Of a stretch of 54,985 nucleotides of DNA, positions 7,971-15,968 are shown piece after piece; within the stretch, counting starts at the first letter, position 1, and each line of letters begins with the position of its first letter. Made by a program: the position numbers and the translations under genes. The stretch is from Candidatus Thorarchaeota archaeon SMTZ1-45. Lineage in GTDB: Archaea; Asgardarchaeota; Thorarchaeia; Thorarchaeales; Thorarchaeaceae. The stretch lies in NCBI GenBank assembly GCA_001563335.1, contig LRSL01000033.1, positions 1-54,985 of the forward strand, in the 5' to 3' direction. The notes beneath the pieces were generated by a model. The model was given only the letters and a program-made list of their open reading frames with translations, was not told the DNA's origin and searched no databases.

Positions 7971-9338
7971 CTATAGTTCAAAAGAATCAATCTCCTCTTT
8001 GAAAATAGACATGACCCTATCTTTCAAATCAGCTGGTATACTAATAGGGTCGTAGAGAGTGATGAATTTCTTGAAGAGTTCATCCTCGCGAGCTTGAGCT
8101 TCCTCATACAGTTTAGATGCCTTGAATTCTTCGACCAAGTCGCCTTTTACATTTTTCTTAACAGCAGAGTAAAATGCGAATAACTGTTCATCCATTGCAG
8201 TTTCCGAGAGAAGATAGGTCAGTGTTGTTTTCCCACCAAAGAGTGTAAAGCGATTCTTATGTTCTCTATTGAGCATGTTTTCGTGGAACCCTATTTGACT
8301 AGGGTCAATCCCTCCACCCGCACAGAGGAGGTACATCTTACCACAAATTGTGCAATGATGACACCACCTATAGTCTCGGCCTGCTTCGGTTTCTGTAAAG
8401 CAGCTCATCTGGTATTTCGCAATGTCTGGATATCGATGAGCAAGAGTTCGCTGTACCATCATATCCATCAAGGGTTCAATCAGACTTCCTGTTCCAACAG
8501 ACCGACCTGAGAACATCTTTGTCATTTGATCAATGTGCACAGTCCAATTATGAGTCTGGTCCCAGCAGGGATTCACAAGCCATCCATACTTGTCCATGTA
8601 GGTTGCAGATGTTGTTTGTTCGTTTCCAAATAGGATATACTTCCCTTGGAGCGCATATGCAAGCGGAATACATTCCAGAGCATATTCTGTAGACTGTAGA
8701 GCCCAACCAAACTCAGAGAAGGGAAGACCAAGGTAGGGATAATCTCGGAGCTTTCCGGTTTCATGTTCTATTATATGAAGGTCTTTGTTGAACTCTTTCT
8801 TGAACTGCTCAGCCAATGCAGTCTTGTGTTTCTCCTCGTATGTCATGCTATGTTCAACAAAGTAAGCCATTTCTGGATCAAGTTCCAACTCTCGAGCAAC
8901 TGCATATGTGAGAAGACTATCCTTTCCAAAACTCATACCAACGATTGCCCGGAATCCATCCTCCACAGTTTCATCAGATGGAATCTTAATGACCGGGTCT
9001 AAGAATCGGTATTGTGTATTAAAGAACCTGCGTACATATTCTACCGTATCAGTTCCGTCGACCTCAGTACAGGAGGGAATATCCCGAAAGAAATTTTCCA
9101 CAAAATACGATTCCAAGAAAGGGCGTCCTGAATGGTATACAATCTCGGGAATGTCAAAGACTATCGGGAGATGCATTGTGGTAGCTAAAGCAAGATTATC
9201 CGTAAGCGCGAGTCTTGTTTGCTCTGGTGTCTTTTCCCAATAGTTTTGTGGGTATGTTACAGGCAAAGAGTCGTTTTTGTATACAACAGCGAACCCATTT
9301 TCTATTTGTTTCGAATGTATCTCGAGCATGACAAGCAC
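7971..9338 (-). CDS. PP-loop ATPase-like protein, possibly MurL (glutamate epimerase) related
   Basis: 455 residues from a GTG at 9338; an ATG at 9329 is an equally good start, and no clear ribosome site decides between them. The motif GMSFGKDS at about residues 134-141 is the pyrophosphatase (PP) loop of ATP-pyrophosphatases, which adenylate a carboxyl or carbonyl group. Near residues 342-355 a cluster C-H-H-C-T-I-C-G-K plus a further Cys suggests a metal-binding knuckle. The length, one central PP-loop and late Cys cluster resemble the MurL family, which inverts the terminal glutamate of a UDP-muramoyl dipeptide in some bacteria, but this is from memory of the family. QueC-like or thiolation enzymes are the alternatives. 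It is followed on the same strand by a Ddl-like ligase. Confidence 0.75.
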   Translation of the reverse strand: MLVMLEIHSKQIENGFAVVYKNDSLPVTYPQNYWEKTPEQTRLALTDNLALATTMHLPIVFDIPEIVYHSGRPFLESYFVENFFRDIPSCTEVDGTDTVEYVRRFFNTQYRFLDPVIKIPSDETVEDGFRAIVGMSFGKDSLLTYAVARELELDPEMAYFVEHSMTYEEKHKTALAEQFKKEFNKDLHIIEHETGKLRDYPYLGLPFSEFGWALQSTEYALECIPLAYALQGKYILFGNEQTTSATYMDKYGWLVNPCWDQTHNWTVHIDQMTKMFSGRSVGTGSLIEPLMDMMVQRTLAHRYPDIAKYQMSCFTETEAGRDYRWCHHCTICGKMYLLCAGGGIDPSQIGFHENMLNREHKNRFTLFGGKTTLTYLLSETAMDEQLFAFYSAVKKNVKGDLVEEFKASKLYEEAQAREDELFKKFITLYDPISIPADLKDRVMSIFKEEIDSFEL

Positions 9339-9390
9339 AAACTGACTTGGTGATGTCTGAATAACTGTTGTTGTATTGAATTAAACGCAC

Positions 9391-10077
9391 CTATTCGGAC
9401 CTTTTTTCCTGATCAAATGATTTGTTTTCTTCTTCTTTTGCTTTCTTCTTTTTAGCTTCCTTCTCTTTTTCCTTCTTCGCTTTTTCAAGCGCTCTAAAAT
9501 ATGCAGTCATTTTATCGTCAAGTGTGATGATATGGTGTACATCAGAGAATATCGATTTCAGGACATGTTCAAAGCTAAAAAAGAACAGTAACAAGATAGT
9601 AAGGTAGAAAACAATCATTGCAAAGAACACGTAAAAAAGTAGTTCAAGTAGAGCAGTATTAGGACCAAAACTTACCAAAGCAAACGATACCCCTTCATAC
9701 CATACGATCTGGCTGATTGCAGTGGCAAGATAGCCAAACATTAATGCAGAGAGTCGAAGTACTCGCTTATAATTCAGAAATCGGTCTGTTTCAAACTCAG
9801 GGATTAAATGAATTCTGTTAAGGTATGGAATGAACTCCGTACGATACCAATTAATTCCAGGGAGAATTGCATAGAAAAGACCTGTTCCTGAGAGTAGGAT
9901 AGGAGTTAGTACACCGGGCCCAACACACCAGAAGAATAATCCTTCAAAGAAGCTAAGAGTAGATATGATGGCACATACAACAAGGTGCGCAAAAAAAACA
10001 TAACCTTGGTAGGAGTCGGGTTTGGATGGTTCTAGATTAGACCAATCGTATTCGTTTTGGCCATCTAATAGATCCAC
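9391..10077 (-). CDS. Unrecognised membrane protein with charged C-terminal coiled coil
   Basis: 228 residues. There are roughly four to five membrane helices, for example VFFAHLVVCAIISTLSFFEG, VLTPILLSGTGLFYAILPG, LSALMFGYLATAISQIVWY and FYVFFAMIVFYLTILLLFFF. The last 45 residues are almost only Lys, Glu and Ala (KAKKEKEKEAKKKKAKEEE), a cytoplasmic coiled coil or linker. I do not recognise a family. It is the last of the minus-strand genes before the terminator region at 10163 and ends 52 bases from the PP-loop gene start, so it could lead that transcript. Low-complexity in the tail is genuine coding sequence, not an error. Confidence 0.75.
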   Translation of the reverse strand: MDLLDGQNEYDWSNLEPSKPDSYQGYVFFAHLVVCAIISTLSFFEGLFFWCVGPGVLTPILLSGTGLFYAILPGINWYRTEFIPYLNRIHLIPEFETDRFLNYKRVLRLSALMFGYLATAISQIVWYEGVSFALVSFGPNTALLELLFYVFFAMIVFYLTILLLFFFSFEHVLKSIFSDVHHIITLDDKMTAYFRALEKAKKEKEKEAKKKKAKEEENKSFDQEKRSE

Positions 10078-10162
10078 TTCAAACCCTCAAATGATTCAGG
10101 AGAGGTTCTCACCATGCACCTTTCAAGTTATTGAGTACCTACACCTATACCTGAAGAATTTG

Positions 10163-10193
10163 AGAAAAAGAGAGAGGAGGGGAAATCCCCCTC
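10163..10193 (-). terminator. Hairpin plus T-rich terminator of the envelope operon
   Basis: On the minus strand GAGGGG (10193-10188) pairs with CCCCTC (10182-10177) across a five-base loop, and a CT-rich stretch with five T follows. It lies just after the stop at 10201 and would end the operon that begins at 13534. Confidence 0.55.
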
Positions 10194-10200
10194 ACTAGTA

Positions 10201-10953
10201 CTATGTGAAGATGGCTGAGATACCACCAGTGGTTGTTTCAATAATGACGGTTAGTGTCTGTGATGCTGTGTCATAATCCGAGGATTCGTAGTGGTTCGAT
10301 GTAATCTGCGTCCAACCGGCTGCAGTAATATCAACACTACCAGTTGTAACAGCACATTCCACGCTACCGCCAACTCCACTTGGAACATCCACTACTACAC
10401 TAACTCCGCCAGTAGTAGTGTCAAGATTAAATGTAGCATTTCCAAGTAAGACCACGTCATCGGTCATCACTAGTGAAATTCCACCAGTTACTGTTGTGAG
10501 TGCAATATCACCAACATGTGCACCGTTGAGCAAGTTGACATTGATTCCTCCTGTAGAAACATCAACATCCAAAGTGTAGTTCACACCACTTCCAAGAGTG
10601 ATGTTCACACCAGCAGTAGTATAATCGAGCCGAATGGTATTGCTCGAGAATGTGACTGAGGGTGTACCATCTATTTCGAGTGTGGTATTCTGAACCTCGA
10701 TGTCAATATCGTAGAGTAGTGATGCATTATCAACGAATGTTATCAATATGCCGCCTGTAGCTAAATCAATATCTAAGTTCACTGTACCTGTGGTGGCTCC
10801 AACTTCTGCTTCGAAGGAGAAGTCAGTAGTAGCTAAATTCCAGTTAAACCAGTTAGTGCCGAAGTAGGATAAAGCTCCCACAGCAATTGCACCTACGATT
10901 ATAACTGCAAATATACACACAACCATACTTGTGTTTCTCTGATAATTACTCAT
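10201..10953 (-). CDS. Membrane-anchored beta-roll (toastrack-like) surface protein
   Basis: 250 residues. One N-terminal helix (VVCIFAVIIVGAIAVGALSYF) acts as an anchor or uncleaved signal. The rest is short alternating strands punctuated by the recurring turn T-T-G-G-(I/V), seen at least five times (DLATGGILI, DVSTGGINV, TTVTGGISL, DTTTGGVSV, TTTGGISAI). This resembles the DUF4097/'putative adhesin' beta-roll fold, although the paralogue-specific family is not certain. It lies three bases after the ArsR-type gene, the last gene of a five-gene minus-strand array. DUF4097-like proteins commonly sit with regulators and membrane proteins in envelope-stress loci; a similar role here is inference. 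Confidence 0.8.
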   Translation of the reverse strand: MSNYQRNTSMVVCIFAVIIVGAIAVGALSYFGTNWFNWNLATTDFSFEAEVGATTGTVNLDIDLATGGILITFVDNASLLYDIDIEVQNTTLEIDGTPSVTFSSNTIRLDYTTAGVNITLGSGVNYTLDVDVSTGGINVNLLNGAHVGDIALTTVTGGISLVMTDDVVLLGNATFNLDTTTGGVSVVVDVPSGVGGSVECAVTTGSVDITAAGWTQITSNHYESSDYDTASQTLTVIIETTTGGISAIFT

Positions 10954-10956
10954 TGT

Positions 10957-11583
10957 TTATTCACCTTGTCTGTGAGACTGTAGAAAAGCGTGCCAATTCT
11001 TTCTCAAGTCTCGATATTGCGAATCTTCTTCCAGAGCGAAGCGACGCATGATTCGCGATGCATCGCCTCGTATTGAGGAGGGCAATTTATCAAGGCGCTC
11101 CTCATTCACAACAAGATTGCGAGAAGTTAGCTCATTCTCGCGATTTATCAACGCCGTCAGTAGTTCCACAGCCTCGCCAATCTGATCCTCTGGAATATCT
11201 ATACCATAGACTGAGAGGCTTTTAATTATGGATTTCAGACGCTTTGTTGTATCATCCCCAGTAGCCTGTATCATTTCACTGATACCCATCCTGTACTCGC
11301 GTGCAGAAGCACGATAGTACCGCTGAACAATACCAGTCTGGGTCTGTTCTGTTCGTTCTTCGAAGACAAGACCAACTTCTTTCAACTTCTGAATATGATG
11401 AAGTATAGTACCAGGATTTTTCCCAGTCACTTCTGAAAGCTGTTTTACTGTCATCGAGTCTTTCACGAGATAGTCAAACACTATCTTAGCTCGGGTTGGC
11501 TCCATGAGTAGCTTGATTAGATTCTTGTCTTCAATGACCTCCATGTCCTTGATTCGTTGTTTTTGTTTCTTGGAGCCGTTCAC
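10957..11583 (-). CDS. ArsR-type winged-helix transcriptional regulator
   Basis: 208 residues from a GTG at 11583. The N-terminal 90 residues are a winged helix: LLMEPTRAKIVFDYL, then MTVKQLSEVTGKNPGTILHHIQKLKEVGLV (recognition helix TILHHIQKLKEVG) and a wing VQRYYRASAREY. This is the ArsR/HTH_20 style common in archaea. The C-terminal half is helical and charged and may dimerise. No cysteine metal site is seen, so metal sensing is not indicated. It is packed within the envelope operon, two bases after the upstream membrane gene, and is the obvious candidate to act on the CAAACG-rich promoter at 13546-13632, though the Lrp-like gene is a rival. Confidence 0.88.
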   Translation of the reverse strand: MNGSKKQKQRIKDMEVIEDKNLIKLLMEPTRAKIVFDYLVKDSMTVKQLSEVTGKNPGTILHHIQKLKEVGLVFEERTEQTQTGIVQRYYRASAREYRMGISEMIQATGDDTTKRLKSIIKSLSVYGIDIPEDQIGEAVELLTALINRENELTSRNLVVNEERLDKLPSSIRGDASRIMRRFALEEDSQYRDLRKNWHAFLQSHRQGE

Positions 11584-11585
11584 TG

Positions 11586-12536
11586 TTATAATCCTCCTAT
11601 AAAACTGGGACCAACTTCATCCTCACTATTCATTGGGATAAGATCATCATCATCTGCTGTGAGAATCATGTAGACTCTTGTGAGACCTATGGAAAGCGCA
11701 GGTAAGACTACGAATGCCAAGAGGAGGCTCATTATGACAGCATAGATTCCTAGTGGTACCAATGCAAGAATTTGAGTTGTAAAGAAAGGAATCGCCATTA
11801 TGAACAATGGTGAAGCAAGAACAACTATTAGCAATATATAAGAGAGCCAAGTGCCAAAGACACGGTCGAAATATTTGATACCCATTTGGATTGACTTCTT
11901 TGTTGCTTCAACAACAGAATAGCCATCGATAATTGCAGGGAACAGCATTGTCATGAGTCCAGTGCTCAATACAAACCAGACTATACCTAGTACAGAAATT
12001 AGTGGATTCATGATATTTGAAGACCCAACACCTATGAAAGCAACATTGAGAATTTGTTCTCCAAATAGAGTTACTGCTGCTAAGATCACTATCATGACTG
12101 GTCCCAGAATGAAAAGGAACAGCATAATTCCACCACCTGCCAGGGAGAAGAACTTCTTTCTGTACCAGGTAAAGACGCCCTCCGCAGAAGTTCCTTCACT
12201 CTCCACAATCTCTCTTGACATTCCAAAGAGTGCACCGCTAGCTACGAAGAATGGAGCAACAAATGGCAGCGCAATCAGGAAGATACCAGTTGCGATTGTT
12301 ATACCACCAGTTGTGAACCACGATTCCAGTGACTCAGCCCAGATTGTGAATGCTTGGAGCCCCCCAGGCGATATCACAATAGGAATGAAGATGAATGCAG
12401 CAACTATACCAATCAAGATGATTGTAACTAAGAAGACTCCAATAATCGCAAGCACATAGGAGATCACGTTTCTGAGTGCAAACCTAATGCTGATCTTCAG
12501 GTCTTCCACAATTGTTTGAAAGCTCGCTTTTTTCAT
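11586..12536 (-). CDS. Six-helix membrane protein, paralogue of the upstream gene
   Basis: 316 residues with about six membrane helices. It shares order and motifs with the gene at 12614-13534: a leading T-I-x-x-D-(L/M)-K-x-S cytoplasmic stretch, then GMSREIVESEGTSAEGVFTW against GMSHDLVTKGETKAELAFSY, followed by an R-(K/H)-K-F-(F/L)-S-x-A-G helix start. The pair are therefore tandem duplicates. The family resembles predicted integral membrane proteins seen in archaeal envelope operons, but I cannot give it a name. No transporter signature (Walker, EAA loop) is present. Strongly expected to be cotranscribed with the ArsR-type gene two bases downstream. Confidence 0.82.
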   Translation of the reverse strand: MKKASFQTIVEDLKISIRFALRNVISYVLAIIGVFLVTIILIGIVAAFIFIPIVISPGGLQAFTIWAESLESWFTTGGITIATGIFLIALPFVAPFFVASGALFGMSREIVESEGTSAEGVFTWYRKKFFSLAGGGIMLFLFILGPVMIVILAAVTLFGEQILNVAFIGVGSSNIMNPLISVLGIVWFVLSTGLMTMLFPAIIDGYSVVEATKKSIQMGIKYFDRVFGTWLSYILLIVVLASPLFIMAIPFFTTQILALVPLGIYAVIMSLLLAFVVLPALSIGLTRVYMILTADDDDLIPMNSEDEVGPSFIGGL

Positions 12537-12613
12537 TATTTTTCACACCTGGAAATATTGAGGGAGAGTATCTTGAAAGTTGTCCTTCAAGACACTCTCC
12601 AAGTTCATCGCAC

Positions 12614-13534
12614 CTACACGATGGGCATATCAACAACGCTCTGCGTTGCTATCTCTCCACCAGTGAGTTCTTGGTAGACCTTGACCCAGACGATCCTTAC
12701 CATTGGTAAGAACAGGAGAAGCCAGAGGAGCACCATAATCACAGTATAGAGACCAACACCAACAATAGCTGGGATGAATACCAGAGTGACTGGTGGAATG
12801 AAATCTGCCATAGCAAGAGCTGCTATGACAAGAGGACCGAAGGTGGCGGCTAGCAGAAGCACGATGGCTGTCAAGACTCCGTAGACACGATCAAAGTACC
12901 GGGTGGATAGAGAGAAAGAGTCCTTGAAAGCTTCCTGAACTCCCTTGCCACTGGCTACTGCAGGCCAGACCATTGAGGTCAAACCAGCAGTAATGTAAAC
13001 CCACACAAATGTGAAGGTCGTGAGGACATAGGTGGCTGGCGCGGTGATTGCGTAACCCATCGCATAGGAGGTTAGACCCCAGGCGATGGTGGGTGGTAGT
13101 ACGACAATAATTGTAAGAATTGCACCAGTGCCTGCAAAGGAGAGGAACTTGTGTCTGAAATAGGAGAATGCAAGCTCGGCCTTGGTTTCGCCCTTGGTGA
13201 CTAAGTCATGACTCATCCCATAGATAGAGCCGCTGACGACCAAGAATAATGAAACAAGTGGAATCAATACTAGGATACCAATTCCTCCAACAATGAGAGG
13301 ATTGACTGCAGCCCAATTAGCCAGAGCAGTCATTGTGGCTTCGGAGAATGGCGCGAGAACTACCCATGCTACAATGAGCACAGGGATTGCTACGATCCCA
13401 AGAAGGATCACCATGACAATCAACATGCCTAGATTCGCAAGGAAGTAACTTAGCATGCTCTTCCAAGCAAGTTTAAGGCTCGTCTTCATGTCGTCAAGAA
13501 TTGTACCGAAAGTTGTAGACATTGTATACACCAT
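12614..13534 (-). CDS. Six-helix membrane protein, first gene of the envelope operon
   Basis: 306 residues from ATG 13534; a second ATG four codons in is also possible. Helices include NLGMLIVMVILLGIVAIPVLIVAWVV (split here by charge), VGGIGILVLIPLVSLFLVVSG and a C-terminal cluster. A cytoplasmic loop YGMSHDLVTKGETKAEL after helix three is shared with its paralogue at 11586-12536. Function unknown. A TATA box at 13605-13612 gives a leader of about 50 bases, and the start region is flanked by repeated CAAACG elements, so expression is probably tightly controlled. The gap to the next gene is 77 bases. Confidence 0.82.
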   Translation of the reverse strand: MVYTMSTTFGTILDDMKTSLKLAWKSMLSYFLANLGMLIVMVILLGIVAIPVLIVAWVVLAPFSEATMTALANWAAVNPLIVGGIGILVLIPLVSLFLVVSGSIYGMSHDLVTKGETKAELAFSYFRHKFLSFAGTGAILTIIVVLPPTIAWGLTSYAMGYAITAPATYVLTTFTFVWVYITAGLTSMVWPAVASGKGVQEAFKDSFSLSTRYFDRVYGVLTAIVLLLAATFGPLVIAALAMADFIPPVTLVFIPAIVGVGLYTVIMVLLWLLLFLPMVRIVWVKVYQELTGGEIATQSVVDMPIV

Positions 13535-13545
13535 ATTATTATCGG

Positions 13546-13632
13546 CAAACGCTTAGCTTGTTACTTACCAAACGTTTGACACATATCAAACTATAACTCA
13601 TACCCTTATAAATTGTTTGGTAAACGCCAAAC
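13546..13632 (-). promoter_or_regulatory. Promoter with repeated CAAACG operator motifs around a TATA box
   Basis: The minus-strand TATA box TTTATAAG lies at 13605-13612. Around it the top strand shows CAAACGCTT (13546-13554), the perfect ten-base palindrome CAAACGTTTG (13569-13578, at the expected transcription start), and the inverted repeat GTTTGG...CCAAAC (13615-13620 and 13627-13632, in the recognition-element position), with a fourth TAAACG in the spacer. Sites over the TATA upstream edge and the start point are what an archaeal repressor would need to block TBP/TFB or polymerase. The binding protein is not known. Confidence 0.65.
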
Positions 13633-13666
13633 GTTACAACGACCATCAAACATACAGGTCTGTGAT

Positions 13667-14587
13667 CTACATCTTTGCAGAATTGACCATCCCGATGAGT
13701 TTCGCATGTCTATAACTTGAGAAGTACTGGTGATGCCCGCTGATCAAGACTTTCACACTTGTCACATGCTCATTCTTCCTAATAGAGCGAACGATTTCAA
13801 TGAGTTCGGTGATATCATCAGCTACCAAAAGTGCGTAAATCACTGGTTCAGAAGCTGATATGTAAGTTTCTCTATGATGGATAGGATATTCCTTCTCTAG
13901 CATATCCGCGATTGTTGAATACTTAGCTGTTTTTTCATTCCAGAGAATCCGCACTATGAATGGCAGACTCGTGCCAGCTCCCAATTCAACCAAAGCAACA
14001 AAACGGAGTGCGTTATTCTCTTCAAACTCTCCAATCAGCCTTCTCACTCGTCGCGCAGTCAGTCCTGTCTTCTGTGCAATATCAACTATTGGAAGTCGCG
14101 GGTCCTCTAAGAGCGGTTCTAAGATGCGAAGATGAGTCTTGGTAAGGTTCATCTTTGCGCCCCAAGTTCCTATGATTGTATGTAATTCTGCACTGATAAC
14201 ACTATCAAGTGTTCGAAGGAACGACCCAAGCTCCTGTAATTCTTGTGGTCCATGGTATTCTGCCACAAGAGCATAGGTGCCATCAGTATAAGATGAGGCC
14301 GCCATAACATACTTGCTTGATCCAATTTCCTCAACCATCTCAACTTCATCTCTTGAACCATCAGTCGATAAGAGACCGAAGAGAAAACCTGTGCCAGTCA
14401 TTGCAGGAGACATGAAAATGGAATAACCAGAGATGATTCCATTTTCTTCCAGATTCAAAATACGACGACGAATCGCATTGGCTGAAATACCATACTTTCG
14501 TGAGAGCTCTTGGTAACTGAGTCTGCAATTTCGTTGTAAGTCAGTTAGTATGTTCTTGTCCATTTCATCCAAGATGTACACATCCAC
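13667..14587 (-). CDS. Lrp/AsnC-like transcriptional regulator with two winged-helix domains
   Basis: 306 residues from GTG 14587. Residues 5-60 form an Lrp-type helix-turn-helix (MDKNILTDLQRNCRLSYQEL, then YGISANAIRRRILNLEENGII). A ligand-type alpha/beta segment follows. A second helix-turn-helix near residues 150-205 (TKTHLRILEPLLEDPRLPI, TGLTARRVRRLIGEFEE) and a second alpha/beta segment complete a duplicated arrangement. Such double-HTH Lrp-like proteins are known in archaea. No ligand can be inferred. It ends 132 bases before the envelope operon on the same strand, with a separate promoter in between, and is divergent to the PHP gene. Confidence 0.88.
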   Translation of the reverse strand: MDVYILDEMDKNILTDLQRNCRLSYQELSRKYGISANAIRRRILNLEENGIISGYSIFMSPAMTGTGFLFGLLSTDGSRDEVEMVEEIGSSKYVMAASSYTDGTYALVAEYHGPQELQELGSFLRTLDSVISAELHTIIGTWGAKMNLTKTHLRILEPLLEDPRLPIVDIAQKTGLTARRVRRLIGEFEENNALRFVALVELGAGTSLPFIVRILWNEKTAKYSTIADMLEKEYPIHHRETYISASEPVIYALLVADDITELIEIVRSIRKNEHVTSVKVLISGHHQYFSSYRHAKLIGMVNSAKM

Positions 14588-14811
14588 GCTTTCTCAGCAA
14601 TCGGTTGAAGACACTTTAACCTCATCAAATGAGCTAGACTGTGAGATTTATGCATTCCTAACTAAGTGTAGATTATGTAGATTAGCACCCTAGGACATGC
14701 TTGATACAGTCATTACTACAACTAGTTTCAGTAGTTCACAGCCAACCTAAAAGAGCTAGTCTGGGTACGAGAGGTTGAGTTAAATTGGTAAATTAGAATC
14801 TGAAATGTGAA

Positions 14812-15468
14812 ATGACTCGGAATCTCGAAGATTTGCATATACACTCCAACTACTCTGATGGAGTTTCTAGTGTTGGAGAGATTACTCAACGAGCTGCGTT
14901 TCTTAAACTAAAGACGATTGCTATTGCTGATCATTTTTGGCCATCATTGGGTTCTCGAAAGGGTGGAATAAACATCATCGAACAGAGACGTCATGAGATT
15001 GAAACTTGCAGAGATGACTATCCAGAACTGAAGATTCTCGATGTTGCAGAAGTTGACATTCAGTCAAATGGAGAGCTTGCACCTGTTGCTGGTGGGCTTG
15101 AGCAATTCGATCTAATCATAGGGTCGTTCCACTGGTTCACTGATTCCACAAGGTGGGTATCAGCTCTGGTTCAAGCATTGAGAAGGAAAGAGTTTCAGAT
15201 TCTCGGACACTGGGACGGCTATCTCTCCTCTTACAGAGAGGAGGATGGGAGAATTGCGGCGGAGGCGCTCGCGGAAGCAGGTGTCGCAATTGAGCTGAAT
15301 GGTAGATACTCAGTTGAGCATATTGGTTTTCTAGAACTAGCCAACGCGTATGGGTGTTCCTTCACACTTGGCAGTGATTCACATCATGTGAGCACAGTTG
15401 GAGATCTTGACTTCCAAGAGAAACTTGCAACAAGCATGAATCTTAATCTAATGAAAGTGAACCTTTAA
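14812..15468 (+). CDS. PHP-domain phosphoesterase (histidinol-phosphatase-like)
   Basis: 218 residues, a single PHP domain. Metal-binding motifs appear in order: DLHIHSNYSDG at residues 7-17, ADHFWPS, a glutamate in DVAEVDIQ, GSFHWF, GHWDGY, and GSDSHH near the C terminus. These supply the His, Asp and Glu ligands for a trinuclear metal site. The family hydrolyses phosphomonoesters (HisK-type histidinol phosphate or other small substrates). No his gene is adjacent, so histidinol phosphate is only one option. A TTAAATT box lies about 30 bases before the ATG, so it probably starts a transcript that may continue into the SCP2-like gene 80 bases later. Confidence 0.88.
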   Translation: MTRNLEDLHIHSNYSDGVSSVGEITQRAAFLKLKTIAIADHFWPSLGSRKGGINIIEQRRHEIETCRDDYPELKILDVAEVDIQSNGELAPVAGGLEQFDLIIGSFHWFTDSTRWVSALVQALRRKEFQILGHWDGYLSSYREEDGRIAAEALAEAGVAIELNGRYSVEHIGFLELANAYGCSFTLGSDSHHVSTVGDLDFQEKLATSMNLNLMKVNL

Positions 15469-15548
15469 GGCGAGCATGGCAGGGGAATTGGCAAATCCAG
15501 AAGCCTTTTCACTTGCATAGTACAGAGTTTAATTATTGGAGATGATTA

Positions 15549-15968
15549 TTGATGGGTGACGAACTCGTTTTTCCATCGGACGAATGGATTAAGATGTACA
15601 TGGACCTCCTGAACAAGAATGACCGATATGAGGACGCTGCTAAAACTTGGGAGGGAGACTTTGTCTTTGAGATTACTGCAGATGGAGAGATTGTGACAGA
15701 ACCGATCAGGTTCTACATGGATCTTTACCATGGTAAGTGCAGGGCTGCAAGAATGGCTGGTCCTGATGACACAGCAGAGTTTACCTATTCAGGACCTTAC
15801 AAGAATTGGCGAGCCCTTTTCGATGGCAAGATTGACCCAATCAAGGGAATAATGGCTCGAAAATTCAAGCTTGATGGTGACATGGGCAAGGTCATGCGCT
15901 ACACAAAGGCGGCTCTAGAGCTTGTAGCCACAACAAGACTAGTTCCTACAAAATACTTGGATGAATAG
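15549..15968 (+). CDS. SCP2-like sterol-carrier-fold protein
   Basis: 139 residues from a TTG at 15549 or the ATG directly after it; a GGAG ribosome site about ten bases upstream favours the ATG at 15552. The layout EGDFVFEITADGEI, FYMDLYHGKCRAARMAGP, AEFTYSGPYKNWRALFDGKI, IMARKFKLDGDMGKVMRY is that of the SCP2/sterol-carrier fold (beta strands, a G-x-x-x-W helix, then the L-x-G-D helix). It probably binds a hydrophobic ligand such as a lipid. Its stop codon lies inside the start region of the radical SAM gene (eight-base overlap), so the two are translationally coupled and probably functionally linked. Confidence 0.8.
   Translation: MMGDELVFPSDEWIKMYMDLLNKNDRYEDAAKTWEGDFVFEITADGEIVTEPIRFYMDLYHGKCRAARMAGPDDTAEFTYSGPYKNWRALFDGKIDPIKGIMARKFKLDGDMGKVMRYTKAALELVATTRLVPTKYLDE

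Noticed and set aside
11953..12459. 168-codon plus-strand open frame
   Set aside because: Antisense to a six-helix membrane gene with a clear paralogue. The frame is the usual mirror of a hydrophobic protein and has no family features.
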